The notes below the pieces were generated by a model, which had not been told where the DNA came from, searched no databases, and saw nothing but the letters and a program-made list of their open reading frames with translations. A stretch of 64,000 nt of DNA, taken from NCBI GenBank assembly GCA_016708875.1, contig JADJFA010000014.1:62001-126000 (forward strand), given 5' to 3'. A program made the position numbers and the translations under genes. Shown here one piece after another: positions 40,871 to 50,600 of this stretch (the stretch's first letter is position 1; the number at the start of each line of letters is the position of its first letter). Origin of the DNA: Lewinellaceae bacterium (GTDB taxonomy: Bacteria > Bacteroidota > Bacteroidia > Chitinophagales > Saprospiraceae).

Positions 40871-41007
40871 CCTGCTGTTTCATTAGTGATCGAATATTGC
40901 AAGTGGCCGACCAGGATTTGGTCGGTCACTTTTTTTGTGCCTTCCCTAACCTGGGCTAGAACATAAAAGGCAGAATTTCCGACCTTTAACCCCACAAACC
41001 ACCCGCC

Positions 41008-41577
41008 ATGCCCAAACTCGACGAACAACTCAAAGCCGCTATCACACGGATGTCGGTGGCTGAAAAAGATAAAATACTGTTGCGCCTGGTCGCAAAAGAC
41101 GAAAAACTGGTGCGCAAACTTATTTTTGAACTCATAGAAGGCGGAGAAACCCGCGATGAGCGCGCTGCTGCACTACGGGACGAAATCGCAAATGACCTCG
41201 CCAAGGAAAAGAAAGACTATCTCACTCCAGGCTACCTGTTGCTTTACCTGCGTCATTGGAACGCCCGTATCAACGAACATGTGTTGGCCACCAAAGACAA
41301 ATCGGGCGAGGTGTCGCTCGTGCTTTTCATGCTCGCCGAAGCGTTCAGGCTGCATCATAAAATGCTCAAAAAATTTCCTGAAAAGCGGAGTGATACCTTC
41401 GCTCCGTATGTGGTGAAACGTACCGCAGCCATCTTAACCAAGGCTAAAAAACTTCACGAAGACTATTTTATTGAGTTCCGTGGCGATGCCCAGGAATTGC
41501 TGGAGCATATTTGGTCGTTCAGACCCACGGCGGTGCTGGCGGAGGAGCAGGGGCTGGTGCGGTATTGGGACCTGTGA
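41008..41577 (+). CDS. Conserved protein of unknown function
   Basis: 189 residues, no signal peptide or membrane segment. MPKLDEQLKAAITRMSVAEKDKILLRLVAKDEKLVRKLIFELIEGGETRDERAAALRDEI is strongly helical and highly charged; the end HEDYFIEFRGDAQELLEHIW is also helical. I recognise no domain. Transcribed alone, followed by a word repeat. Confidence 0.6.
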   Translation: MPKLDEQLKAAITRMSVAEKDKILLRLVAKDEKLVRKLIFELIEGGETRDERAAALRDEIANDLAKEKKDYLTPGYLLLYLRHWNARINEHVLATKDKSGEVSLVLFMLAEAFRLHHKMLKKFPEKRSDTFAPYVVKRTAAILTKAKKLHEDYFIEFRGDAQELLEHIWSFRPTAVLAEEQGLVRYWDL

Positions 41578-41579
41578 AA

Positions 41580-41720
41580 ATGTCCAATGTCCAACAAGGA
41601 ATTTCCAATTTCCAAATAGCCCTGATCTAAAAATCCCATCTGAAATCTGCCTTCAGTTACCACTTTCTCAAGAGCAGCGCCAACTTGGACATTGGAAATT
41701 CCTTGTTGGACATTGGACAT
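41580..41720. repeat. Intergenic inverted word repeat (TCCAATGTCC / GGACATTGGA words)
   Basis: The left half has TGTCCAATGTCCAACAAGGAATTTCC, the right half TTGGACATTGGAAATTCCTTGTTGGACATTGGAC. The two arms match over about 30 bases, separated by about 75 bases (41620-41690). It lies between the convergent ends of two genes. Confidence 0.88.
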
Positions 41721-41721
41721 T

Positions 41722-44160
41722 TCAAAACGGGCATCCTTCACAAGGCGCCGTTTTCGGCTTCCCCTGTGGTTTTGAATTGCTGATGCCGCTGGTACCAATG
41801 ATGCGAAACTCGGTGCGGCGGTTAAGTTGGTGCTGCGTTTCTTCGCATTGCACGCCATTTCCACATTTGTTTACCAGTTTTGTTTCGCCATAGCCGTGCG
41901 GGGTGAGGCGTTCACGGGCGATGCCTTGTTTCACCAGCCAATCTACCACGGCGTTTGCGCGGCGCTGGGAGAGGTTGAGGTTGTATTCATCGGAGCCGCG
42001 GGCATCGGTATGTGAGGCGATTTCTACCTGAAAATCAGGGTTTTGTCGCAATGTTTTCAATAGTTTTTTCAACTCAGACAAGGAGGCGGTACTTGGCTCA
42101 TCCGCATTAAAATCATAGTATAGATTGACCAAAAATCCTGCCGAGCCCTGCTCCCAGGTGCTTTCACCGGGCTGGCTAGGAACCCCGTTGTCGTATAGAA
42201 CGCCGTCGCGTACAGAAAGGCCGTCGCTCAGATCAAAAGTAGCGGGTGTGCCATCTGGGTTTTCGTAAAGGCCGGATAGATCGTTGTAACGAGGACCAGT
42301 CTGAGCAGGAGCATTTTCAGGTATTTCCACAATAAACCCTTCCGCATCGCGGTATGGCTCAAGATTCAGGTTTACTTTCAAAACGGGGTTTTGGCTTAGG
42401 TTTTTTGTGCAAATACCCTCGGCTACTCCTGCGATAAAACCATCCTGCATCGCCCGTAATGTGTAGCAGCAATTCTTGTCGAGTTTGAATTTGAACCTGC
42501 CATCTGGACCTGTAACTATTGGTTCTGGGGAGATTTTGCCACAGTCGTTGCTCAGGACTAGTTTTGCGCCGTTGGCCGGGAAGCCGTCGCGCATATCGAA
42601 CACCATACCTTGGACACTGAAGTTCCCAACCTTGTTCAAACCGATTTCGATACGGGTGATTTGGCCCAGCGCTGCGCCCTCATTTCCTGTGCAACCAGTT
42701 TTGATGGCTGCTTCGTACCCTTTTTTGGCAGTGGAAAAATCAGCACATTCGGCATGTCGCATGTCGAAGGCCACTATGCCCTCAGAACTGGTGGTAAGTG
42801 TCAGACTCGTGAGCGAATTGAGCACCGCCGCACCGCTGACAGGCTTAAGCGTTTGGCTGTCAAAAACGTAGATTTCGACAGGCGCGGCATTTTTAGAGAA
42901 GGCGTAAATATCGTCACGCCCGGCCCCGCCATCACGGTCGGAAGTGAAAAAGCCCCAGGATAGGTCGCCACCAAAACATACACCGAAATCGTCTCTTGTA
43001 GAGTTGAGGGGCGCGCCAAGATTGACAGGCAAATTCCAATCCTTATCGCCTTTCGGAGTGCTGTAAAAAAGGTCAAGCCCTCCTAGGCCAATGTGTCCGT
43101 TGGAGGCAAAATAAAGTCGTTTGTTGGGGTCAATGAAGGGGAAAATCTCGTTGCCTTCCGTGTTGACTGTAGGGCCCAAGTTGATGGCAGTGCCCCAAAC
43201 TCCGTTATTTAACTCGCTGAAATACAAGTCCATACCTCCAAACCCACCTGGCCTGTTGCTGGCAAAATAGAGTCGTTTTCCATCCGGGCTGATACTTGGG
43301 TGGGAGGTGTTGTATTCAGCTGAATTGAAGGGCAGCCGAGTTACGTTCGACCAAGCGCCTTCGGCATTGCGTCGTGCTGAGAAAATGTTGAGTTTTACCA
43401 AACCTTCCTCGCTGCGCTCCGTATTTCCATCGTCAAAATTGTTGCGGGTAAAATAAATCGTTTGCCCATCAGGGGCAAGACACACGGCGGCCTCATTGAA
43501 ACGGGTATTGACACTGCTTGAAAATTTTTCCAACCGAGCAGAAGCAATCGCGCCAGGTACGTCTGTTCTGAGAGCGGTGGCGTAGAGGTCAGAGAAGGGA
43601 TTTCCAGTCCACATGGAGGTGCGTTTGATTGCAGTGCCGAGGTCGCGATCACTGGCGAACACGAGTTGGCCATGCACGATGCTAGGGCCGAAGTCGTCAA
43701 AGGAAGAATTGCAGGGCAAGTGATTGATCTGGTAAATGCCTTTGTTTTTGGTCAACAATTCTTCCTCCATATCGCATGCTTTGGCGAGAAATTGGCCCCG
43801 AGCATCGTCAGGGGCTTCTTTTTCGTATTGTTTGAGCCAGAGCCGTGCTACGTCGCACTTTCCATTGGCCTGGAGCATCATGCCGTAATATAGTTTGTTG
43901 ACAGGTTTTGTATTGGGAAGTCGCACGATTTGGCCGTACCAGTACTCTGCGTTTTCGGTGTCGTTTATCTTGCGGTAGCACTCGGCAAGACCAATTTTGG
44001 CTTCGGGCAGGTCTTCGCGCTGGAGCACCTGCTGATATTCTACGATGGCGGTCATGTAGTCTAGGTCCTGCATGGCCTCGTTGGCACGCTTTAGGCGGGC
44101 GGATTGCGCCAGAAGCAACGTGGGGAGAAAGAAGAGCGAGAGGAGTACCGTAATTTTCAT
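41722..44160 (-). CDS. PorE-like OmpA-family protein (TPR / beta-propeller / CRD / OmpA)
   Basis: 812 residues from the ATG at 44160, which gives the signal peptide MKITVLLSLFFLPTLLLAQ (a TTG upstream is the alternative). Order: TPR repeats at ~20-130 (ANEAMQDLDYMTAIVEYQQVL, AKIGLAECYRKINDTENAEYW), PD40/WD40-like repeats at ~140-410 (PSISPDGKRLYFASNRPGGFGGMDLYFS and relatives), carboxypeptidase regulatory-like domains (IYVFDSQTLKPVSGAAV; VQGMVFDMRDGFPANGAKLVLSN) and an OmpA domain at the end (FQVEIASHTDARGSDEYNLNLSQRRANAVVDWLVKQGI). This architecture is that of PorE and gliding/T9SS OmpA proteins of Bacteroidota. Adjacent upstream is the PorP/SprF-like gene, the usual partner. It would link the outer-membrane export machinery to peptidoglycan. 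Confidence 0.85.
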   Translation of the reverse strand: MKITVLLSLFFLPTLLLAQSARLKRANEAMQDLDYMTAIVEYQQVLQREDLPEAKIGLAECYRKINDTENAEYWYGQIVRLPNTKPVNKLYYGMMLQANGKCDVARLWLKQYEKEAPDDARGQFLAKACDMEEELLTKNKGIYQINHLPCNSSFDDFGPSIVHGQLVFASDRDLGTAIKRTSMWTGNPFSDLYATALRTDVPGAIASARLEKFSSSVNTRFNEAAVCLAPDGQTIYFTRNNFDDGNTERSEEGLVKLNIFSARRNAEGAWSNVTRLPFNSAEYNTSHPSISPDGKRLYFASNRPGGFGGMDLYFSELNNGVWGTAINLGPTVNTEGNEIFPFIDPNKRLYFASNGHIGLGGLDLFYSTPKGDKDWNLPVNLGAPLNSTRDDFGVCFGGDLSWGFFTSDRDGGAGRDDIYAFSKNAAPVEIYVFDSQTLKPVSGAAVLNSLTSLTLTTSSEGIVAFDMRHAECADFSTAKKGYEAAIKTGCTGNEGAALGQITRIEIGLNKVGNFSVQGMVFDMRDGFPANGAKLVLSNDCGKISPEPIVTGPDGRFKFKLDKNCCYTLRAMQDGFIAGVAEGICTKNLSQNPVLKVNLNLEPYRDAEGFIVEIPENAPAQTGPRYNDLSGLYENPDGTPATFDLSDGLSVRDGVLYDNGVPSQPGESTWEQGSAGFLVNLYYDFNADEPSTASLSELKKLLKTLRQNPDFQVEIASHTDARGSDEYNLNLSQRRANAVVDWLVKQGIARERLTPHGYGETKLVNKCGNGVQCEETQHQLNRRTEFRIIGTSGISNSKPQGKPKTAPCEGCPF

Positions 44161-44324
44161 GGCCAATTTTTTAAACCGCAAAATGTAAAACAGGAAAATA
44201 TAAAATAAAAAACCGTGATTTTTTAATTGCGAAATGGGCCAAAACTTTGATTTGTTCGAGCGCTTTACTTTTTGGTTTTGCGGTTTTAAATTTTCCGGTT
44301 TTAAATTTTGCGGTTTATTTCACT
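44161..44324. repeat. Intergenic word repeat (GCGGTTTTAAATTT / AAACCGCAAAATG words)
   Basis: Left AAACCGCAAAATGTAAAAC, AGGAAAATATAAAAT; right TTTTGCGGTTTTAAATTTTCCGGTTTTAAATTTTGCGGTTT. Long T-rich and A-rich halves pair over much of the gap between the PorE-like and PorP-like genes. Confidence 0.8.
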
Positions 44325-45323
44325 TTAAAAATACCTCGGCGATGCCACCTGTTTCACCTTGACATCAAATTCGTAGCCCAGCATGATCTCAAAAGAATTG
44401 CTGCTGGCGGTACGCAGTTTGCTGAGGGTGATATCGTAGGATGCGCCAAATCTCATACCGTTTCTCAACGAACACGCGACCCAAAGATTGGCGGAATCGT
44501 GCGAAGAATTACCCGATAAAGCCGTTCGGTAAGAAGTACCTACCCAGAATAACTGACGAAACAAAACTGCGGCACCTAAGTTTGCCGACATGGGTGCTCC
44601 AATGTTTTGGCTTGCGCCTTCCTTTTTTATATCGCTGAGGAAACCTGCGCTTTGCACCAACAAACTAGGGCGAAACACAAGTTGATCCCCTTGAAGCGGA
44701 AATGCCGCGCCCGTTGAAAAGTAGAGGTTGCGGAAGTTTTTTGCAAAAATCCCTTCCGTGTCATCTTTTGCTTTGCGAAGGTCGTGCTCCAATATGCGGG
44801 GACAGCCGAGACCCAAATAGAATTTTTCGCCATAGAGGTAAGCCCCCGCTCCAAAATTGGGCAACCAACGGGAAAGATTTTGGGAAAAAGAAGGGTCGTC
44901 GAAATGCTCCACGGTGATTTCGCTGAATTTGCCGCGCCAATTGGCCACACTGGCCTGAAGGCCAATCGAGAGTTTGAGTTTTTTGCTGGCTCCAACCTGC
45001 ATACGGTAAGCATATGACGCGCCTAAATCCGTAGACCCTCCTGGACCGATTTTATCGTTTGAGAGCGAAAAACCAACCCCAACACGTTCGTTGCGAAGCG
45101 GTGTATGGGCGGTAAGGGTTTGGGTCACAGGCGCACCGTCAAAGCCAAGCCATTGTTGTCGGTGGGAAAGGTTGAGCGTGAGGTGTTCGTTGCTGCCCGC
45201 GTAAGCAGGGTTGAAAACCAGACTGTTGAAATGGTAATTGGTAAACATTGGATCCTGCTGCGCCGAGGCGACCAGCGACCAGAATATGCCCCAAATGAAA
45301 AGGAGGAGGCGAAGTTTTGTCAT
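44325..45323 (-). CDS. PorP/SprF-family type IX secretion membrane protein
   Basis: 332 residues. Signal peptide MTKLRLLLFIWGIFWSLVASAQ, then the family start QQDPMFTNYHFNSLVFNPAYAGSNEHLTLNLSHRQQWLGFDGAP; alternating strands of an outer-membrane beta-barrel to the end (SFEIMLGYEFDVKV). PorP/SprF proteins help to attach or secrete surface adhesins and form modules with PorE-like proteins. The order with the downstream PorE-like gene agrees. Start ATG at 45323. Confidence 0.9.
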   Translation of the reverse strand: MTKLRLLLFIWGIFWSLVASAQQDPMFTNYHFNSLVFNPAYAGSNEHLTLNLSHRQQWLGFDGAPVTQTLTAHTPLRNERVGVGFSLSNDKIGPGGSTDLGASYAYRMQVGASKKLKLSIGLQASVANWRGKFSEITVEHFDDPSFSQNLSRWLPNFGAGAYLYGEKFYLGLGCPRILEHDLRKAKDDTEGIFAKNFRNLYFSTGAAFPLQGDQLVFRPSLLVQSAGFLSDIKKEGASQNIGAPMSANLGAAVLFRQLFWVGTSYRTALSGNSSHDSANLWVACSLRNGMRFGASYDITLSKLRTASSNSFEIMLGYEFDVKVKQVASPRYF

Positions 45324-45354
45324 GTTTAATCAGTTTTTGAAACGCGGGAAGGGA

Positions 45355-45450
45355 TGGGGAAGGGAACACGGATTAGACACAGATTTTATCAGATTTCACT
45401 ATAAATCTGATAAAATCTGTGTCTAATCCGTGTCATCCGTGTTCCCTTCC
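45355..45450. repeat. Intergenic inverted word repeat (TAATCCGTGT / ACACGGATTA words)
   Basis: GGGAACACGGATTAGACACAGATTTTATCAGATTT, a short centre, then AAATCTGATAAAATCTGTGTCTAATCCGTGTCATCCGTGTTCCC. The two arms match for about 40 bases, the most regular of the word palindromes in this window. It lies upstream of the PorP-like gene and before the prfC promoter. Confidence 0.92.
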
Positions 45451-45585
45451 AATCCCCTGCCAAATTCTTGCCAAAAGATACCGTTCCTTGAATTTAACGC
45501 TACAAAGGTCGGTAGAATTTGAATTGCTTTTATATATCTAATCTCCTTGCACAGAAACCGAAACGAAGGCAACAAGTTTGAATCT

Positions 45586-45619
45586 TTGTTACATTTTCCA
45601 GTCATTCATGCTACTTTTG
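45586..45619 (+). promoter_or_regulatory. Promoter of prfC
   Basis: TTG at 45586-45588, 23 bases, TACTTTTG at 45612-45619 (TAnnTTTG). It lies about 135 bases before the ATG at 45755, so the mRNA leader would include the word palindrome at 45632-45750. Confidence 0.65.
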
Positions 45620-45631
45620 CGGCCATTTTGA

Positions 45632-45752
45632 AAATGGGTGACTGGTTTATTGGTGATTGGTTTATTAGTCAATCTGAACCCCCAAGTACCAATCACTAAT
45701 CTACCATTCACCAATAAACCAATCACTAATCCACCAATCACCAGTCACCCAT
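45632..45752. repeat. Inverted word repeat in the prfC leader (ATTGGTGATTGG words)
   Basis: GGGTGACTGGTTTATTGGTGATTGGTTTATTAGTC, then, after a centre with CTGAACCCCC, many inverse words (ACCAATCACTAATC, CCATTCACCAATAAACCAATCAC, CCACCAATCACCAGTCACCC). Same word family as at 8570-8686. If transcribed it forms a strong hairpin ending a few bases before the start codon. Confidence 0.85.
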
Positions 45753-45754
45753 CC

Positions 45755-47338
45755 ATGTCCAACTACCTCTCCGAACTCCGCCGCCGCCGCACATTCGCCA
45801 TTGTAGCCCACCCAGATGCGGGCAAAACGACCTTGACCGAAAAACTCCTCCTCTTCGGTGGCGCGATACAGACGGCGGGCGCCGTGAAAAGCAACAAGAT
45901 CAAAAAAAGCACCGTGTCCGATTTCATGGAAATCGAGCGGCAGCGCGGCATCTCCGTGAGCACCTCGGTGATGGGTTTCGAATACCGCAATCTGCAAATC
46001 AACATTCTAGACACCCCCGGCCACGAAGATTTTCAGGAAGATACCTACCGGACCTTGACGGCGGTTGACTCCGCCATTGTGGTGATTGATGTGGCAAATG
46101 GCGTTGAAAAACAAACGGAAAAACTCACCAAAGTCTGCCGGATGCGGGCCACGCCCATCATCTTTTTTGTGAACAAACTCGACCGCGAGGGCAGAGATGG
46201 CTTTGATCTACTGGACGAGATCGAGCAGAAGTTGGACCTGCGCGTTTGCCCGCTTTCGTGGCCCATTGGCATGGGACAGCGGTTCAAAGGCGTGTACAAT
46301 ATGTACGAGAAAAAACTTGTGTTGTTTAACCCACACGGCAAGCAGGAGGACGAAGAAATCATTGTGTTTGAAGACCTTGCATCGCCCGATTTGGAAACAC
46401 GCATTGGCGAAACCGCGGCAAAAGAACTGCGCCACGACGTAGAAGTACTGGAAACAGTCTACCCGGCATTCAACAAGGAAGACTATCTGGCGGGAAAGAT
46501 TTGCCCGATATTTTTCGGCTCGGCTGTGAATAACTTTGGGGTGAAAGAACTTTTGGATTGTTTTGTGGAAATCGCACCCACTCCCCTACCCCGCCACGCC
46601 GAAGAGCGCGAGGTAATGCCTGAAGAGCAAAAAATGAGCGGGTTCGTGTTCAAAATATTTGCGAACATGGACCCCAAGCACCGCGACCGCATCGCCTTTC
46701 TGCGCATTTGTTCTGGAAAATTTGAGCGGAACAAAAACTACCGCCATATCCGGCTGGAGCGGGAGTTCAAATTTCCCAACCCAACCATGTTCATGGCTTC
46801 TAAAAAAACACTTTTGGAGGAAGCCTACCCGGGCGACGTGGTGGGACTATACGATTCTGGCAATTTCAAAATCGGCGACACGCTTACGGAGGGCGAGTTG
46901 TTGCATTTCAAAGGCATTCCGTCCTTCTCTCCTGAGCAATTCCGGTACGTGGAAAACGCCGATCCAATGAAGCAAAAGCAGTTCGTCAAAGGATTGGACC
47001 AATTAATGGACGAAGGCGTGGCACAGATGTTCACAAGGCAGAGCGATGGCCGACGCATCATTGGCACAGTGGGGCAGCTGCAATTCGAGGTGATTCAGCA
47101 CCGCCTTGAAAGTGAGTACAATGCAAAATGCCGGTATGAGGGCGTGAGTTTGCACAAGGCCTGCTGGGTAAGTGCAACCGACCCAAAAGCGATGGCCGAA
47201 TTCCTCGACCGCCGCAAGCGCGACATTGCCAAAGACAGCGAGGGACAACTGGTTTTCCTGGCCGAAACACCCTGGATTCTGCAAACCGCACAAGAAAATT
47301 TCCCGAAGATCAAGTTTTCGTTTACGAGTGAGGGATAA
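45755..47338 (+). CDS. prfC: Peptide chain release factor 3
   Basis: 527 residues from the ATG at 45755 (MSNYLSELRRRRTFAIVAHPDAGKTTLTEKLL). GTPase motifs: HPDAGKTT (G1), RGISVSTSV (G2), DTPGHEDF (G3), NKLDREG (G4), and a FFGSAVNNFGV segment. The sequence matches RF3 (EIERQRGISVSTSVM) rather than EF-G or LepA. RF3 is a GTPase that recycles RF1/RF2 after termination. The longer in-frame extension would translate the word repeat, so it is rejected. It stands alone; strong context is the hairpin leader. Confidence 0.95.
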   Translation: MSNYLSELRRRRTFAIVAHPDAGKTTLTEKLLLFGGAIQTAGAVKSNKIKKSTVSDFMEIERQRGISVSTSVMGFEYRNLQINILDTPGHEDFQEDTYRTLTAVDSAIVVIDVANGVEKQTEKLTKVCRMRATPIIFFVNKLDREGRDGFDLLDEIEQKLDLRVCPLSWPIGMGQRFKGVYNMYEKKLVLFNPHGKQEDEEIIVFEDLASPDLETRIGETAAKELRHDVEVLETVYPAFNKEDYLAGKICPIFFGSAVNNFGVKELLDCFVEIAPTPLPRHAEEREVMPEEQKMSGFVFKIFANMDPKHRDRIAFLRICSGKFERNKNYRHIRLEREFKFPNPTMFMASKKTLLEEAYPGDVVGLYDSGNFKIGDTLTEGELLHFKGIPSFSPEQFRYVENADPMKQKQFVKGLDQLMDEGVAQMFTRQSDGRRIIGTVGQLQFEVIQHRLESEYNAKCRYEGVSLHKACWVSATDPKAMAEFLDRRKRDIAKDSEGQLVFLAETPWILQTAQENFPKIKFSFTSEG

Positions 47339-47651
47339 CAAGAAAGGTAGTTTCTACCCCAATTGACAAAAACCCGACACTTTTTCCCAGCTTTTACGTG
47401 AAGCGCAAGGAAGCGAAATACCAATGCAGTGTATCTTGCCCCCACAAAAACTGCCCACCTTGTATAGTTGGCAGTAGCAGTCTTTTATAGTTGGCAGTAG
47501 CAGTAGCAGTTAACAGCCATTGCGATCTCGCCTACTTTTTGACTGCAACTGCCAAGTGCTACTTTCCTTTTTTAATCCCTTGCAGCGCCCTTTAACTCTA
47601 AATGGCGACAATCGGTTTTCTTCTTTTTATTCACCAAACCATCCTTATCCC
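47339..47651. repeat. Gap with word repeat (GGCAGTAGCAG words)
   Basis: From about 47468 to 47515 GGCAGTAGCAGT is repeated (TTGGCAGTAGCAGTC, then TTGGCAGTAGCAGTAGCAGTTAACAGCC), and about 47543-47562 the inverse GACTGCAACTGCCAAG follows. Same family as 18957-19048. No gene is visible in the rest of the gap. Confidence 0.75.
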
Positions 47652-50600
47652 ATGCGTGTAGCATCCTTACTACCGATGCTTCTGTTGTGGCTGAGTTCGC
47701 TCAACGCACAGAACAACTGTACCATCTTTGACCTAACGGCCACTATGGTGCAGGTTAATCCGATCACCTGCCAGTATTTCGTGTCCCTTGATTTTCAACA
47801 CGATGGCACGACAAATCAGTACACCGTGACTGGCAACGGGACGAATTACGGCACTTACCCGTACAGCCAAATTCCGCTCATTCTTGGCCCCTTCAATTCG
47901 GACCTAATGAATCCGACCTTGCTCGAATTCATTGTAACTGACGCGGTATTTCCAGACTGTAAAGATGACGTGCAACTTGTGGTTCCTCCTTGTGACCACA
48001 CTACGATTTGCAACATTTCGAATTTAGTGGTGGATCCCGGCCAATGCGACCCCAGTGGTCTGACGTACAGTCTCTGGCTCGATTTTGATGCCCAACTGGC
48101 CGGCGGTGATTTCTTTGATGTTTGGGCCAATGGCACACTACTAGGCACATTCCCGCTCATCGCTTTACCCTTGCAAATCCCTGCTTTCCCAGCCAGCGGC
48201 AATCCCGTTGATGTGATCAAAGTATGCATCACCAACCAGCCAGACTGTTGCGAAACCCTGGAATTTGATGCGCCCAATTGTGTGAATCCACCCTGTGGTA
48301 TCTTCAACTTGACGGTAGAGACGAATGGCTGCACAAGCGACAGCACCTACAAAGTCATTGTTGATTTTGATATGGTCGGCCCGGCTCCCTCGGATTCTTT
48401 CAGATTGTGGTCCAATGGCCAGCTCCTCGGTTCCTTTGGAATCAACCAATTGCCTTTATTGCACGAAATTCAGTGGAATGGTGGCCTGAACGACGAAATA
48501 AAGATATGCCTTACCAATAATGGCCTGGTTTGTTGTGAAACCAAGGAATACCCTGTTCCTGATTGTTTGTCCCTTAACCCCTGCGGCATCAAAAACCTGA
48601 TCGTAAAAACAGATTCCTGCAGCTCCGACAGTACTTTTCGTGCGATCCTCGATTTCGAGGTGAACGACCCAACCGCCGTTGACTCCTTCGACCTTTGGGC
48701 CAACGGCGCATTTTGGGGACGATTTGGGATGAATCAATTGCCTTTACAAATCCCTAATTTCCCTTGGAACGGATTGATTTTTAGCCAAGTAAAAGTTTGT
48801 ACGGGCAATTCTCCTGCCTGCTGCAAAGAATATCAGTTCCTTGCACCCGACTGCCTGCCTTTTGGGCCTTGCGAAATCACCGATATTTTCCTACATACAG
48901 GTGACTGCACTTCGGACAGCACCTACAAAATCACCCTGAATTTCAACGGCACCAATCCCGGCGACGGCACATTTACTGTGTCCATCCACAACCAGTTGAT
49001 TGACACGTTCGATCTAACGGATCTGCCGCTTATACTCAAGTGCCGTGGAATGGTCAAACGGGCGATTTCATTACGGTGTGCATCCTTGATAGCCTTGCAC
49101 CAGCACCAAACAGTTGTTGCAAAATCAAGCAATTCCAGGTACCGGGTTGTTTGTTCCCTTGCAGCATATTTGACGTGACCCTTGACGTGGGCGACTGCAA
49201 TCCGACCTCAAACACCTATAAACTTCAGCTCGATTTTGAGGTGAATAATCCAGGGAACGACTTCTTTGAGGTTTGGGGCAATGGGGTTTACCTCGGTTTA
49301 TTCCCACTTGCAGGGTTACCCTTGGACATTCCTAATTTCCCATCCAATGGAAACGCGGCAGACGTTATCAAAATCTGCATCAATGACAATCAAGATTGCT
49401 GCAAAACCATCGAATTCCAAGGACCTAACTGCGATTCGCCTTGCGAAATCTTTGATGTTTCATTGGACCCGGGCGATTGCAACACGAATGAAAACACCTA
49501 CAAACTTCACCTCAATTTTCAGGTGCAAAACCCTGGCAATGATTTCTTTGAAGTATGGGGCAATGGGATTTACCTCGGTTTGTTCCCACTGGCCGGGCTT
49601 CCGATGGTGATCCCCAACTTCCCTTCCAATGGCAACACGGCCGACATCATTAAAATCTGCATCAACGACCAACCTGATTGCTGCAAAATAATTGAATTCC
49701 AAGGGCCTGACTGCGACTCGCCTTGCGAAATCTTTGATGTTTCGCTGGATCCGGGCGACTGCAATCCTAGTGACAACACCTATAAACTGCATCTCAATTT
49801 TCAGGTGCAAAACCCGGGCAACGCCCTGTTTGAAGTTTGGGGCAATGGAGTTTACCTCGGCCTTTTCCCACTGGCCGGGCTTCCAATGGTGATCCCCAAC
49901 TTCCCTTCAAATGGCAATGCTGCAGACATCATTAAAATCTGCATCAACGATCATCCTGATTGTTGTAAAACCATTGAATTCCAAGGGCCTACCTGTGATG
50001 CTCCCTGCGAAATTTTTGACTTAACCGTAGAAACGGGGAACTGCAACCTTGCCGACAGTACTTACGAAGTGACCGTAAATTTCCAAGTACAAAACCCAAC
50101 CGGCAACACTTTCAGCCTCTGGGCCAACGGCCAATTGTTTGGCACTTACGACCTCTCTCAATTGCCGCTTCACATCCCCAATTTCCCTTGGGATGGCGCA
50201 GGGCCGAACGATTTGATCAAAGTTTGCATCACTGCCAATTCTGGAGCACTTTCTTGTTGCCGCACCATCGAGTTCCCAACGCCCGATTGCTTCAATGCTG
50301 GCGATTGCGAGGTAAATGACCTTCATGTAAATGTGGGCAGCTGCACCAGTAACACGACCTATGAGATCGTTGTCAATTTCCAGGTGCAAAACCCACCAAG
50401 CAACACCTTCTCGCTTTGGGCAAATGGTCAGTTCTTTGGTTTGTACAACCTGAGCCAATTGCCTTTGGGCATTCCCAACTTCCCTTGGGATGGGCGCGCT
50501 TTTGATCACATAAAAGTCTGTTTCACCAATGCCCCAGGCGGCTCAGGCTCCTGTTGCGCCGAAATCGAGTTCCCAGTACCGGATTGCCTGAATGGCGGCG

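Noticed and set aside
45638..45754. N-terminal extension of release factor 3
   Set aside because: It would translate the word palindrome; the family start is MSNYLSELRRRRTFAIVAHPDAGKT at 45755.
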